From assembly GCF_043641665.1 (NCBI RefSeq), contig NC_092186.1, positions 17,379,001 through 17,443,000 on the forward strand: a stretch of 64,000 bases of DNA, in the 5' to 3' direction. The stretch's first letter is position 1. The number at the start of each line of letters is the position of its first letter. The position numbers and the translations under genes are program-made. The notes under the pieces are model-generated. The model saw nothing but the letters and a program-made list of their open reading frames with translations. It was not told the origin of the DNA and did no database searches. Source of the stretch: Enoplosus armatus. Taxonomy: Eukaryota; Chordata; Actinopteri; Centrarchiformes; Enoplosidae. Of this stretch, positions 36,783 through 48,824 are shown in pieces.

Positions 36783-38059
36783 TGACTGCACAGGCAGCAC
36801 AATAGCCCCCCTCCCATTGAACAAAAGTGTGTGTATGTGTGAATGTTTATGCTTCGAGGGCCTCTGAGACACTCAGATAATCACCAGCTTCCACCCATAC
36901 AAGCAAATACTCATTCATTCACACAGGTGAGTGTGTGCATGCACACACTAACACCATTCTCGGCACCAATGAAATGTTTCCATTGAAATTCACACATAGC
37001 TCCCTAAGGACAAGTTGCTGCGATCACATTTTCATATATTTGGTCCGGGAATCTGTGCTGCTATCTTCTATACAGTCTGTTGCCAGAGCTATCGAGCCGT
37101 TGTGAATGAACGCCCTGGTTGGCACAGGGGCAGTGGAGGAGAGGAAGGCAGGAGATGAGAGGAGAGAGGAGTAGGACGAAAAGGACTAGAGAGGAGAAGA
37201 GCAGAGAAAAGGACAGCAGTGAAGGAGACGATGGCTCCCTGGGCTGCAGTAAGGCAATGAGCAAAAACAGCTCCCATCAGGCTGCATGTTAAACACAGAC
37301 ACTTCAGGCAGACACACAAACATATACAGGACATTGTAGACGTCTACACACACATTCACACACAGACACACAGTCTCTGAAGGCCGCTGCATGTCAGCAT
37401 GCCAAAAACACAGTGGCAGTGAAAGAAGCGTAGAGGCTGTGGGGAATACAAGAGAGCGTGTACCAGCTCTCCATCCTCTCCTCTCCCTTCTTTTCTCTCT
37501 TCAATGTTCATTTCTCCCTCCTGCTCCCCCTTTGTTACCTTACTGGCCCCCCTTGCCTTTCATTCACATCTCTTTCTCTGCTTTGCTCCCTGCCTCTCTC
37601 TTTGACTATCTCTTCTTTTCTTCTGCACTCCCATCTCTTGCTCCCCCTTCCCTCCCCCTGTGTTTTCCTTGACTCTTCCCCCTTTTCTCTCTTTCTCTTT
37701 CTTCTTTTGCTGAAATCTACAGAGACTTACAAGCGGCGCTGGTATAAATGAATGTGCACTGAATTACTTTTTTTTCACAAGCAGCCACACCCAAAGCTGG
37801 GAATCTCTCTCCCTCTCTCTTTCTTTCTCTCTCCATTCGCCTCACCCTTGCTTATCTCGACATATAAACCCATATTCAATAGTTATCTCCTTTGTGCTGT
37901 GGCTGTGTCAGGCTGGGAAGTAATGCATTGAAAAATGCAGGAGACTGTTGGCACATACTCTAATATTGTTTTCACATGGTTCAATCCTCATCCATTGCTT
38001 TTTGTATCTGGTGTGGATGTCGAAACATTTTAATTTTATTCAATTTGATTCACTGAGCA

Positions 38060-38175
38060 AATAGAGTGTCATTTTCCTGCTCAAGGACATTTTAACAGTC
38101 TATTAATGGACACACACTGACCTTGGTGATCAAACCTGTGATATTTCAGTCACAGGCCACTCTCCCAAGAAGTCT
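38060..38175 (-). mobile_element. tRNA-derived SINE fragment in intron 1
   Basis: On the minus strand the order is GTGGCCTGTGACTGAAAT, a B-box-like CAGGTTTGATC, then TGTCCTTGAGCAGG. This is the head-plus-core arrangement of common teleost SINEs. The 5' end lies near 38170. No tail is recognisable, so the copy is truncated or decayed. Confidence 0.6.
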
Positions 38176-40624
38176 TTGCTGTCACAAAAGGACACACAGA
38201 ATTGTGTGAATGTGAGTAATGGGGGGTCGATGAAGGTAAAGTAAAAGGGCAGATTGTTGGCTGCCAAAATCCACTGGCAGACTTGATATGCTAAATGTGA
38301 CTTGGATGGAGTTGGCGAGTCCTGACACTCACCTGTCACAATGTTAGCCTGCAGCACTAATACCCAAAATCCCTTAGCGAGGCAGAGGCGCCAGGTGAAT
38401 TTCTGCACACAGACTGACACACACGCAAAGACCAACAGATGCTGAAAGAAAGAAATAAAACATGTAAGATAGATAGATAGATTCTAACATTTAAATGAGA
38501 CTTATTTCAAGACTAATTAAATCATAATGTATCTTTCCCTCTTCTCATTTGACCTTTGAGGCACTCCTATTTATTAGCGTCTGCGCTGCCTCACAAGATT
38601 CTTATCAGGTTTGCAAGCTACAGAGCGCCGTTCATCAACCATATCCACTGAGGAGTCATCAGAGCAGTCCGCAGGTTTGGCCAGACAAAGCAGCAAATCA
38701 AAGAATATCGGCGCTGCTTTATCTCGTTGAGTAAATTACTCCACCGCCCCTCGTTTTATGCCTCTCTCTTTGTAGAGGAACGTATAATGAGGCAATTGTT
38801 GAACATCAGTAACAAGCTTTAAGTAAATGCCAAAGCACATGGAATATGGGATGGATAGATAAAGAGACATGTATGTGTTGTAGAAGATGTGAAAGTCATT
38901 AATTCTTCAACTCTGGTTGAAAAAGAATGTCCTTTTTCTGTAGCTTGTTACGTACAGTAAATTGTCTGCAAAACACTACAGTCTGCTGTTCTTTCCCCTC
39001 CTTCCAGTGCAGTGCCCCCGAGCAAGGCTTTGAACCTCTACATACAAAGGAAGGTATTGCCTGAATAAAAGACAGAGAGTGCAGTTTTTTACAGTATATG
39101 TTATAAATAGGTATGGTTGAAAGCGAGGTAATGGTGGAGCTGATGTTAGGAGGCGTGTTGTCTGCTTGTTATTTTGGTATGTGTCAAAGAAGTATTTTTA
39201 TAGAAGTTTGAAATGTGCACCTCCGTGTGTTCATGTGTGGTGTATTTGTTTGCCTTTCATCTGCGTGGCAGACTAGTAAATCAATCAGAGCTTGCTGAGG
39301 TTGCAGTTACACTATATTGTTTTTTAAATATGAATCGTATTCCAGGTATTGCTGCCCCCCCAGGGAGCGTGAGGTGAAACGGAATGAAATCAACAGCCGT
39401 AGTGACACATGCACACTCTGTCATACTCAACACACACACACACAAATAGACAGCCAAATTACTCTGTCTCGCTTCCTTTCTCACTCTGACTAATACAAAC
39501 ATGCACACGCGTGCAAATACCCACAAAACTCGACAAGGAGATCCGTATTTCCATATGCAGATCCTTGGGGCAAGAAACGAACCTGCTCCTTGCTTGCTTG
39601 TTTGCATTTTTCAGTCGCAGTTGGCTGAGTCATTTGCCAGGAAATCAGATGATGGCATCTGAAGTCGCCCCGCGCTTGGATACAGCAATCTAATTCATGA
39701 CTGGAGTGTTATACATAAACAGTGTTTACTGTCGGCACACAACGTTAAATTTTATTGGAGGAAAAAAAACTCAAAACCCCAGACTGAATTATGAAATGTT
39801 GTAAGACATAGAGAGAGAGAAGTGTGTGTGGAGAATTTCCAGGAAGGGTGGAAACTGAAAAATCACTTCATTTATGGTAAAGGTTGAGGCAATATTTTCC
39901 ATGTTAGGTGATGTAAACATCCCGTGTCCCTACAGAAATCTGGTTCTGTGCCCGTTTCCTGGAGGTGGTTAAACACAGGCAGACCTGATGCCCTTAACGT
40001 AATCATTTGCAAATGAAGAACATGCCTTTTAAAATGAAATGCAAGTGGTATATGTGACACCAAACCTTATAAAAGCATTGCTATAATGTAACAATACTAT
40101 TACTCAGATTTATTTTCAGACCAACTTTTTAAAAAAATACAAAGCGGGAAGTGGTAGTTTGCAGTGATAATATCCTCATTTACTGTAAATATAGGAGTTA
40201 TATTTCCATTTCATATGATGTCAGGATCAAATATGTGGCCCCATGCTTGGTTTCCAGTTAGAGGTGAGTTAAAGCACCGGCTGCCCTAATTAGATTCCAC
40301 ATGACAAGGCCAAACATCTCAGTGTCGTAAATCAGCAGGGTCTGGGATGACTCCTTCAGAAGAATATTTCTGTGGTGAATGAAACCCAGTAAACTTCATG
40401 TCACGTAGGGAGGCATGACTGTAAAAAACACAAAACATAGGTGGTTAGGTCTTCTCAGACAAAGGCCCAGGACTCTGTTATTAAGGCAGCATAGTCAGCA
40501 TCAGCAGTTTTGTGGAAGCAACACACGCACATGAAGTTAGCTGCCTACATGTTGAGTAAAGGGGCCGGGAGAGACATAAAGATAAATGTGGAATGTTATG
40601 AGCAGTGAACAAAAGCTTTCACAT

Positions 40625-40760
40625 TACCTTCTCAGACCAAAAGTGCAGCTCTCACGGTACTGGAAATGAAGCGGTAACTAAGGGGTTGCAGGTTCAAAGG
40701 TAGCTCAAGTATTCAGCTGAAGTCAGCTGTAAATTAAACTGCATGTCTTGGGCAATCTGC
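40625..40760 (+). mobile_element. Possible old SINE head in intron 1
   Basis: The segment GCGGTAACTAAGGGGTTGCA followed by GGTTCAAAGG looks like a tRNA A-to-B-box interval with a B-box-like GGTTCAA. The following sequence (tgcatgtcttgggcaatc) resembles a SINE body. No tail or duplication is seen. Confidence 0.35.
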
Positions 40761-43700
40761 TGTGCAGCTATTACATCTGTATTTTTATGAACAACGACAG
40801 AAATTTTGCTAATTAGATCGAGGTATAGGAGCAAAGATGGCACTCCTGATAAAATGCACTCATACCATCGAAGATTCCCATTGAACCTTTCCAGAATTGG
40901 ATTTTGAAGGTAATCTAAAGTGCTTATGTCAGAGAGCAAGTAGCCAATAAAACAAGTGCTAATGGCTCACCCCCAGACCGTGAATGTGTGTGTTTGTGTG
41001 TGTACGTGTTATGTTGTCAGTACTGTTGATGAAGGGGCTGTGACTTATTCAATAGCAACCGAACACAGAGCCATTCAATGGACCCACGGGACAATGCAGG
41101 CAGCTGTGAATGCCGGGTCTCAGGGCAGGGTGAGGGGTCGGGTGGTTAACTAGGAAGTTGGGGAAGAGAGGGGAGAGAATGTGCATATTCACTCAAGTGC
41201 ATACGCACACACACATACTCAAAATAAAAAGGCAGAAAAAAGGGTAAACTGTGGTTAGTGAGGGTTCATCTTTTAGCATTTCTTTTAAAGAAAGAAAGAA
41301 AAGAAAATGCAGCTATCTATAGTGACTTACAGAGTGAAACAGCGAAATAAGTGGCCAACATTAGAGTGACTAATCCTAAGAGGTACAAGGGCCGCAGCCA
41401 CAGTGACAATGCAGTAAAAAAAGCAGAAGCTCCAGTTTCAACCACTTACATTCATGTCGTTACATCGGTGACTCAAACAGGCCCACGTACGATCGCTCAT
41501 ACTCATCATAGCAAGATGCCGGCTCCTAAAGACCATACATACACACATTCAAACACACACACACACACACATAGAGGCACACCTGGTTTTGTAGACAGCT
41601 GCCCTTAGGGCTACCTGTTCGTCAGATCCTCTGTGCTTTGTAATTAGGAGAGTTAGTGAGAGAAGGGGGGAGGGAGGGGTAGAGAGAGAGAGAGAGAAAA
41701 TGAGTGAGAGAAATAAAAAAAGGGAGAGAGCAGAGACGGGAGGCCCATTCCACTGGCAGTACAGGAACTAGACCAGACTTCATGAGTCCTTGAAAAAGGC
41801 AATACACTTCTTGATTTCAGCAGACACACACACACATGGACACATATACTCTATATATAAATATATATATATAATTTCAAAAAGCAGTTGCAATGTGCTC
41901 CTTTCTGCTCTTTTCTTTTTCCATTTCAACTGTTCTGCTCTGCTCCCTCAAAGCCTCTGACAGAAAAGAATATCATTGTGTTTGTTTTTGTTTATTTATC
42001 CAGCGTCATTGGGTAAGAGCTGCTTGTCAGAAATTGCCTCTGATGGCACAAGGGGCCACCCAGACAAACAACCCCCCCCCTCCAAAAAAAATGACACACT
42101 GTTACAGCCCAAATAGTATTCGGCCCCAAGGTATCTTTTGACGTGGGGAAAATAATTGAGGGCAGGGGCCCAGTGACAAATGCAGAGGGCAAGGACTTGC
42201 GTTCATTAGACTTCCCCATAGGGAGAGATGATACAACAGTTAGACTGAGTGAGAGGGAAAGAGACTGGAGAAAACAAAATAGGAGACAAGTAGAGAGAGA
42301 GAGAGAAACAGAGAGGCAGGAACAGAGCTTATTTCCTAGGCATCGACGGCGTAACCCTGTTAGCACACACACAGGACAAACCTCTTGTGTGACAGCCATT
42401 GTGTGATGACTGACAGTGAGTGGTAGCAGGGTGAAGTATGTATGTGTGTGTGTGTTTGTGCTGATGGGGAGGTGGGGGGTTTGTCATGGGAGGCGAGTCC
42501 GTTCAGGAATTCCACAGAGGAATCACCTCCTTGGCCTGTCCATGTCACAGCAACCAATTACCGTGACTGTGAGTGTGTGTGTGTGGGTGCTGAAGGGGAG
42601 GTCTCGCCATAAAATGGAGGGGACTTCTCCTAATCATGGCACTCTGGCCCCGCACAAAGGCAAAAAGGCTGCTTGGACAATTTGAATTTCAATAGCACCT
42701 CTCCTCCTGCTCTCCTTTTCTGCGTCTCTCTTCCTCTTTCTCTGCCTCTGCTTCCCGTTCGATGACAAAAGCGGAGCCAACAAAGATAGCACACAAAGCA
42801 ATCAGGCTAATAGCGCTAATAAGTTGAGCGTGGGGTCCTCACTCTCAATGTTGACACATTTCACTGTTTCTGTGGCTAAACAGAGGCTCAAGTGTTTGGC
42901 AACCAGACGGCATAGTATTTTAATGGAGTGGCTACCCCATGCCAGGTTGCCATGTGCTTGGTCTGTTTGACTGTAGGAGAACACAACAAAAGCAGCTCGG
43001 TGAAGAGGTGGGGAGAAGATAATTAACTAGTGGAGAAGCCTGAAGGGGAGGATTTTGGGGAAGGAGTCATTAGGCGGTTTGAAGTTTTTTTTCTTTTCAT
43101 TACTTTTTCTGGCTGAGAACAAAATCCTGCTGTCATCATGTTTCATTAATACAGCAGTTAATGCTAGCATGAGGAGAAGCCATTTTGTTTTGCGCTTATA
43201 GCAGGAAATCAAGCTAACAGGAAGCTATCACATCGATGAAAAGCTCTGACATTTCAAACATCTCTCCGCGTCTCTTTTCTCCAAGGTTGTCAAGACATAT
43301 CTTTTAGCTCCCCCAAGGTTCAGTTCAGTTATCTTTCAGTTGTCAGATGGCGGAGGTCACGCTAACAAAGACAAGCATGCTAAAAAGCTCAAAGTAGTCG
43401 CGGCAAGATCCAAGCTAAATCCCTCACCTGTCTGCTCCTTGCGACCCGGGGACTTAGCCCTGTGAAACGACTACACATTCCTCTCTCTCAATAATAGCCT
43501 TTCTTCCCCTTTCCTCTTTCGGTCCCTCTCTTTTTTCTTTCTTTTAAGAAGTCTGTTTGTTTGAACAAAGAAATATTTTAAGAGGCTTGTAACTCTGGGT
43601 GCAGTGCGTGTGCATGTGAGTGTGTGTTGGATGCGGCCATAGGGACAAATGCTTCAGTGCCCTCCCCTGTTATTAGGCCTTCCCTGTCATTACGGGATTA

Positions 43701-44364
43701 GAGTGCAGGGGTTGGCTTAGCGTGTGTGCATGTATGTGTGCGTGTATGTGTGTGTACACATGTATTTGCCTGAATATGATCTCTCCAAGCCTGTTTGTAT
43801 TTCTGCAAGTTTTCTCACACAATCAGAGTTCGTAGAGAAAACAAAAGTCACTGCCATTTTCCCCCACGTTTGTTACGCTAATCCCAGGTGCATTTGACCT
43901 ATATCACAAATAACATTTTACTAAAGCAATCCTCAGGTTTCTCAAACAGTGACTCACTAATTGAATAGTCTTCATAAGTGGTAGGAGGTTGAAAAACATT
44001 CCCCTGTACACCGTACGTCACATCCATCACAGCACAGCGTGAAAACACAAGCACAGAAATAGAGATCGGCGAGAAAAGGAGGAGGGAAGAGCAAGAGGAA
44101 AAAGACAAATGAAAAGAGGTATCACTTCCCAGTGGAGGGAAAAGAGAGAAAGCGAGTGATAAAAAGGGGATAGATGAAGAGGAAGAGATAGAGAAAGGGA
44201 AACAACAGGGAATTAGATCCATCATTTCACAGGGATGATGAGAAAGAGATTGAAAGTGAATGAGAAAGAAGTGAAAGTGCATGTAAGGAAGATGGATTAA
44301 ATAGCCTTGTGCATCTGTGTATCCTGATCCAGTGCTACCTCCCACATCTGCATGCTTCACTCTC

Positions 44365-44368
<4 letters not shown>

Positions 44369-44407
<39 letters not shown>
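44369..44407 (+). repeat. (TG)19 microsatellite
   Basis: Pure TG tract of 39 bp in intron 1. Confidence 0.95.
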
Positions 44408-44410
<3 letters not shown>

Positions 44411-45034
44411 ACGGCAGTAAATTTGCATGTTTATTTGCCTGATTTACTCTCTTTGCTCTTTTTTCCCCCCTCCAACCTATAATCTTTCCTCACATTTTAC
44501 ACTTCCACGATGTGAAAGATTCAAATGAAACGTATAGCGCTAAAAGGCAAACAAGTGCACTTTCTGTGTACAGAAAGTCACACAGTGTTTGTGTCTCCCT
44601 CAACTCGTCCTTCTGGTTTTCTTTCCGCCTACTTTTCTTTTTTCTGTCTCTCAACCGGCTCATTAGGCAAGCCGCCAGCATGGTCTTAGAAGCTTTCAGA
44701 GGTTGTTGCTTTAAAAAATACCTTTCTCTCTTTAATCTGCCTTGCTCTGCCTCTCTCACATCCTTTATCATCCATAAAGCACGGGTTTGTGGGTTTGGCG
44801 CACGAAAACGGTTGCTTTGTGTGTGGGCATATAGCACTTTATTTTCTGGTTTGTTTTGTTTCCTTTGTGTGTGTCTGTGTGTGTCTGTGTTTTCAGTGAC
44901 TGCGCAGGTGTCTGAATTTTTTGTACGGTCATGAATATTGCAGTGCACTTCTATTGCCTGGTGTGTTATTCACACACACATAAACATGGTGTGCAGAGAC
45001 AAGTGAGCATAACAGCCACCCACATGCACGTACG

Positions 45035-45049
45035 TGCACACGCACACGC

Positions 45050-45083
<34 letters not shown>
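45035..45083 (+). repeat. (CACACG)n/(CA)n microsatellite
   Basis: CACACG units pass into pure CA. A second CA tract follows at 45195. Confidence 0.93.
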
Positions 45084-45085
<2 letters not shown>

Positions 45086-45191
45086 ACAGAGAGGGAGCGG
45101 CCGGGTTAGGTCGAGGTCATTCAGTGCTTTTGCTCTGGCCCATTGACTCAGAATTGGTGCTCCACTTTGGGCACAATACAGGGCTTTGCAC

Positions 45192-45194
<3 letters not shown>

Positions 45195-45229
<35 letters not shown>
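45195..45229 (+). repeat. (AC)17 microsatellite
   Basis: Pure AC tract of 35 bp, in intron 1. Confidence 0.93.
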
Positions 45230-45231
<2 letters not shown>

Positions 45232-47504
45232 TATCTTCCTACACAGACACACACACACAAGCACAGAGGTTAAACAATACAGATGCATCGAGAAGGGAAG
45301 GGTTACTGCTGCACATGCACTCCCGAATGACCCGCCGTCTAAACCACTGAGTCAGACTGCACAGCTGTGTGTGTGTTTTGCATATCTCTCTTTCTGCTCT
45401 CTGGCTCTCGTTCTTTCTCTCTCACCTCTGTCTCCCCATCCTCTCCCCTCTTTGACTCTCCCTGTCTGTCATTGTGTTTCACCGTGTTGTGATTTTCAGC
45501 AAGGTCAGCTCTAATGACAAGCCAACGTACCATACACACGACCCAGTCATAATAATAACACCAGGCAGCGGAGGTGTATCATTTCCACCACACCCGCTTA
45601 CCTGCCTGTGTAGCTGTAGGTAACCCAAATCACACACTGTCATGGTATGAGTCAGGGGAAGTCCCGCAGCTAATATGCACTGACGCATTTTCTGAGATGA
45701 AAACACTAGTAGGCCCTTATTTGCACAAGTGACAAATGTGGCTCATTGCATCTGGTTACAAAGAGAGCTCTCGGCGAAAGCAGCCTGCATTCATGATTTG
45801 TTCTAAAGCATTCCCACTATCGGCACAGAGAGTATGTTGGAGACTGACAGGAGAGAAAGGGAAAGGATTGTTTGTGACAAAGGTTGCAGGCTGGATTTGA
45901 CCCTGTGCTGCTTCGAGTACATGATATTCACTTCAGCTCCCAGAGCTACTCCCAGAGAGACAGTTCTCACTGCGTGAACCGGCTCACAGTGAAGCTTCCA
46001 GACCATTTCGCCTCAGGGCAACAAGCCAAAGCTACATTTGAAATCTGATTGTGTGCGTTTTTTGCACGGGAAGATATCTCCCTTTGGCAGGAACTCTCTT
46101 GGAGGTCATGATTTCTCACCAATGTAATAGGCACATACACGTCAGAGACACTGTCACTCAAAGCATGTGGGGTTGGGAGTCAATGGGAATTCCCAGCTGC
46201 GGGAGCATGCCGTCTCTACAGAGCTAGACATAATTCACAAGGGGTCTTTGAGTTCGAGGGTGTTTGCGTTTGTCACCGCTGGTGCTCCTGAATGCAGCAG
46301 TGTTGGCAGCAGGTATTTGGAGAAGGGATGGTGAAATCCTGGGTTTTACTCTTTTATTCTGCTCCTTAGTCCTCTTTCCTGTCAGCTTACCAGGGGAAAC
46401 GTGTTTTTTGGGAGATGAAAGAGAGCGACAGAGGCAGAGAAAACCTCAGAGATGGTGGCAGAGTAGCAAAGTGGGCTGAGAAACTTCTTCAGGTTCATCC
46501 CCCGCCACTGAGACAGGGAAAACGGAACATCTCGCACTTCCTTCCATGACCAGGGACAGTGCAAGCTCACTTTCTGGCAGTGCCGTTTCATCATATTTTA
46601 CTATCTTGTAGAACAGCACAGCGGTTGAGATAATAACGGTGGCTGCATACTGCGCCTTGAGCGCCAGGTAGTAAAAGACTCGACATTTATAGTCTTCCTT
46701 CCCTGCTCTCAAAAAGCTGGCGCCTTTGCCAGTAGAAACAAGAGAGTGGAAAGTGGAAAGGAGAAAAGGGATTTGCAGGGATCCCTGTCCACCATTTTGT
46801 GTGTTGGTGTGTATTGTGTATATGATGTACTTGCGTTTCTCTGTGTGTGCCAAGTGACAGGCATAAAAACAAGGTAGACTTGTGTGTATGTGTTCAAGTA
46901 TTGACAGAAAGTGAATCCAATTGAAGTGTATCGACCTCTGTTCCGCTCAGGAGCGCCTCTTTTGTGACACCTAACTTTATAACCCCCCTCTCCATTCAAG
47001 CCTTCTGTTGGGTTATATATCTTGTGGAGTTTTACAACCTGTTACTCACTGTATGTATGTGTGTGTTATCAAGTGTGTGTGTGTTGCAGTGCCCTGTGGG
47101 AAGCGGAACCGTTTCTCAGTGAGACTCGCTGTTGTTTCCTTTCCCCTGTATAAAAGCAAACGTCTAATTGAGACTAATTAGCCCGACAAGGAGCTGCAAT
47201 AAAATGTCACACAATACCTCACAGATCACCCACCTAGATCTCTGTCTCGCTCTCCCATTGTCTCTTGGTCTTCCGGTCGCACACACACATACAGTACTTC
47301 TTTGTCTAATTGAATCTAATATCGCTCTAAGCCCGCGCTTTCTGCCACTGAGTTATTCCCAGTTATCTGAGAACAATTTTTATCTCCTCTGCAGAACAAG
47401 TTTTATGACATTGTTGTAAAACTATTGAAAGTTCTATTGATCTCCTCTGTCGGCCTGTTCCTCTTTGTCTGACCTGGTTGTTTTCTTTCTGCTTTCGTTT
47501 ACAG

Positions 47505-47569
47505 AGACGCTGATGGACACGAAGTGGGCCACAACAGAATTAGCCTGGACAGCACACCCTGAGACCGGG
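47505..47569 (+). CDS. ephb3: ephb3 exon 2: start of the ephrin-binding domain
   Basis: This small 65-nt exon is too short for ORF scans. It is found between acceptor cgtttacag and donor GGG|gtgagt. It completes Glu22 and encodes residues 23-43 (TLMDTKWATTELAWTAHPET then Gly). This is the conserved ETLMDT...SG opening of the Eph ligand-binding domain. Eph genes usually carry a second exon of this size. It ends in phase 0, and exon 3 continues with WEEVSGYD. The phase match on both sides and the family-typical content make the call firm. Confidence 0.93.
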
Positions 47570-47661
47570 GTGAGTTTACGTAGAGTTTATGTAGAATAAG
47601 ATGCTTTATTGATGGAGATATTTGTGTACCCAACATAACTGCTGTTGGACTCTATACTTTT

Positions 47662-47943
47662 ATTCAAAGGGTACATTCAGTGTTAAGTGTGTGTGTGCAT
47701 GTGCTTCTACATACAGTGTGTCTGCATGCCTCTTGGAAGTTTAACAGACTCGGACACCTTCATCCGCAAGTCACTCAACAGGATATGTTTTAGAATTCAA
47801 TACGATGCGCTTTTTAGCGAGCCAAAAAAGATACACTGCAATCTAATTTCACTGACCCGCCCAGTCAGATGTTCCCTTCCCCTCGCCTCAGTGCACTTAA
47901 AACGTGAAAAACGCCAGTTTCCTCATGAACTAACCCTTTAAAC
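47662..47943. mobile_element. Possible decayed MITE in intron 2
   Basis: The right end CATGAACTAACCCTTTAAAC is close to the inverted form of the 8.6-kb MITE end. The left end TTCAAAGGGTACATTCA is a weaker match. The interior (about 280 bp) is noncoding and does not obviously resemble the other copy. It lies 92 bp after exon 2. It could be a diverged relative or a chance left end. Confidence 0.4.
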
Positions 47944-48715
47944 ACTAAAATATGTCTTACCATTGACCCATTGCACGTCCAGGCATCCAAATCTACCACA
48001 CACAAAGTGCCAGTGACAGCCTCATCTTGCTTTCCCATGTGGTCTTCACAATGGCCTAAAGAGGAGCAAAAAGAGTCTTGACCCCTCCTCAGCTATACTT
48101 CAAAGACCCCCAGCACTCCTCCCCTCGCCTTTGTGTGGCCCTCTGACTTGGCCCTTGTGTTTTGAAAGGTGGGCCCCCATTTTTTATATTTAGTTTTTAC
48201 CCCAACGCACTTACAGGGAGATTCCACCCCAGCTGTTCGAAGTCACCCACCCTTCTTATTCTCCCCTTCCTTTACTTCCAAGTAACTAAGCACTAATGAA
48301 GCCAGACACACTAGCCACCTCAGCTGCAACAATCAGTAGGACAAACCCCCTCACAGCCTTTCATGCCCTCCTTCCCCTCCCTCCTCCCATCCGTCCATCT
48401 TCTTTTGCTTCCTCTATGCTCCCCTCCTCCTCGTTAAGCTACAATGCAGAGGCGATGCTCCCACCGGTCCCATGCAGAATGGCAGAGGAACTAAAAACGG
48501 CTCTCAGTTTCTTTTCCAGGCAAACCCGCAACAGATGCTCCTTTTCAAGACATACAGTGGAGATCCTTTTGCACTCCAGATTTCTCACAACACCAACCGA
48601 AAGACTGGAGATGAGTTTCTCCCCTGCGTTTTTTTGTTTTTTGTTTTGCAGCAGAATGTGCCACATGGTCACAGTTGTCCCTGAGTTATCTCTCTACCCT
48701 TTATGTTTTCCCCCC

Positions 48716-48746
48716 CTTTCCTAAATTTCCCTTGGGATCAATGAAG

Positions 48747-48805
<59 letters not shown>

Positions 48806-48824
48806 TTATTTATCTATCTATCTA
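48716..48824 (+). mobile_element. LINE-type 3' tail expanded into (TATC)n
   Basis: CTAAATTTCCCTTGGGATCA, then ATGAAGTATCTATC, is the familiar 3' terminus of fish non-LTR retrotransposons, followed at once by a TATC tetranucleotide array to 48824 with one TTTA interruption. The array probably grew from the element's terminal repeat. Upstream body sequence is not recognisable. Confidence 0.65.

Larger units (their letters stand above)
17980..47504 (+). other. ephb3: ephb3 intron 1 (29.5 kb)
   Basis: The donor is G|gtaaga and the acceptor cgtttacag. This single intron takes up almost half the window. It contains a hAT end, SINE fragments, many microsatellites and some repeat-poor blocks (30330-30620, 34400-34480, 38540-38760, 47150-47210) that look like possible regulatory elements. 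No nested gene was recognised on either strand. The longer open frames are low-complexity CA/TG or pyrimidine-rich translations. Confidence 0.85.

Noticed and set aside
43899..44366. Minus-strand open frame of 155 codons
   Set aside because: Ser/Phe/Leu-rich translation of a purine-rich stretch; no domain.
44490..44948. Overlapping open frames on both strands (152 and 140 codons)
   Set aside because: Mirror frames over the same low-complexity DNA with no domain or conserved motif.
48747..48824. Regular repeats considered as a CRISPR array
   Set aside because: A tetranucleotide microsatellite in a vertebrate intron; no spacer structure.
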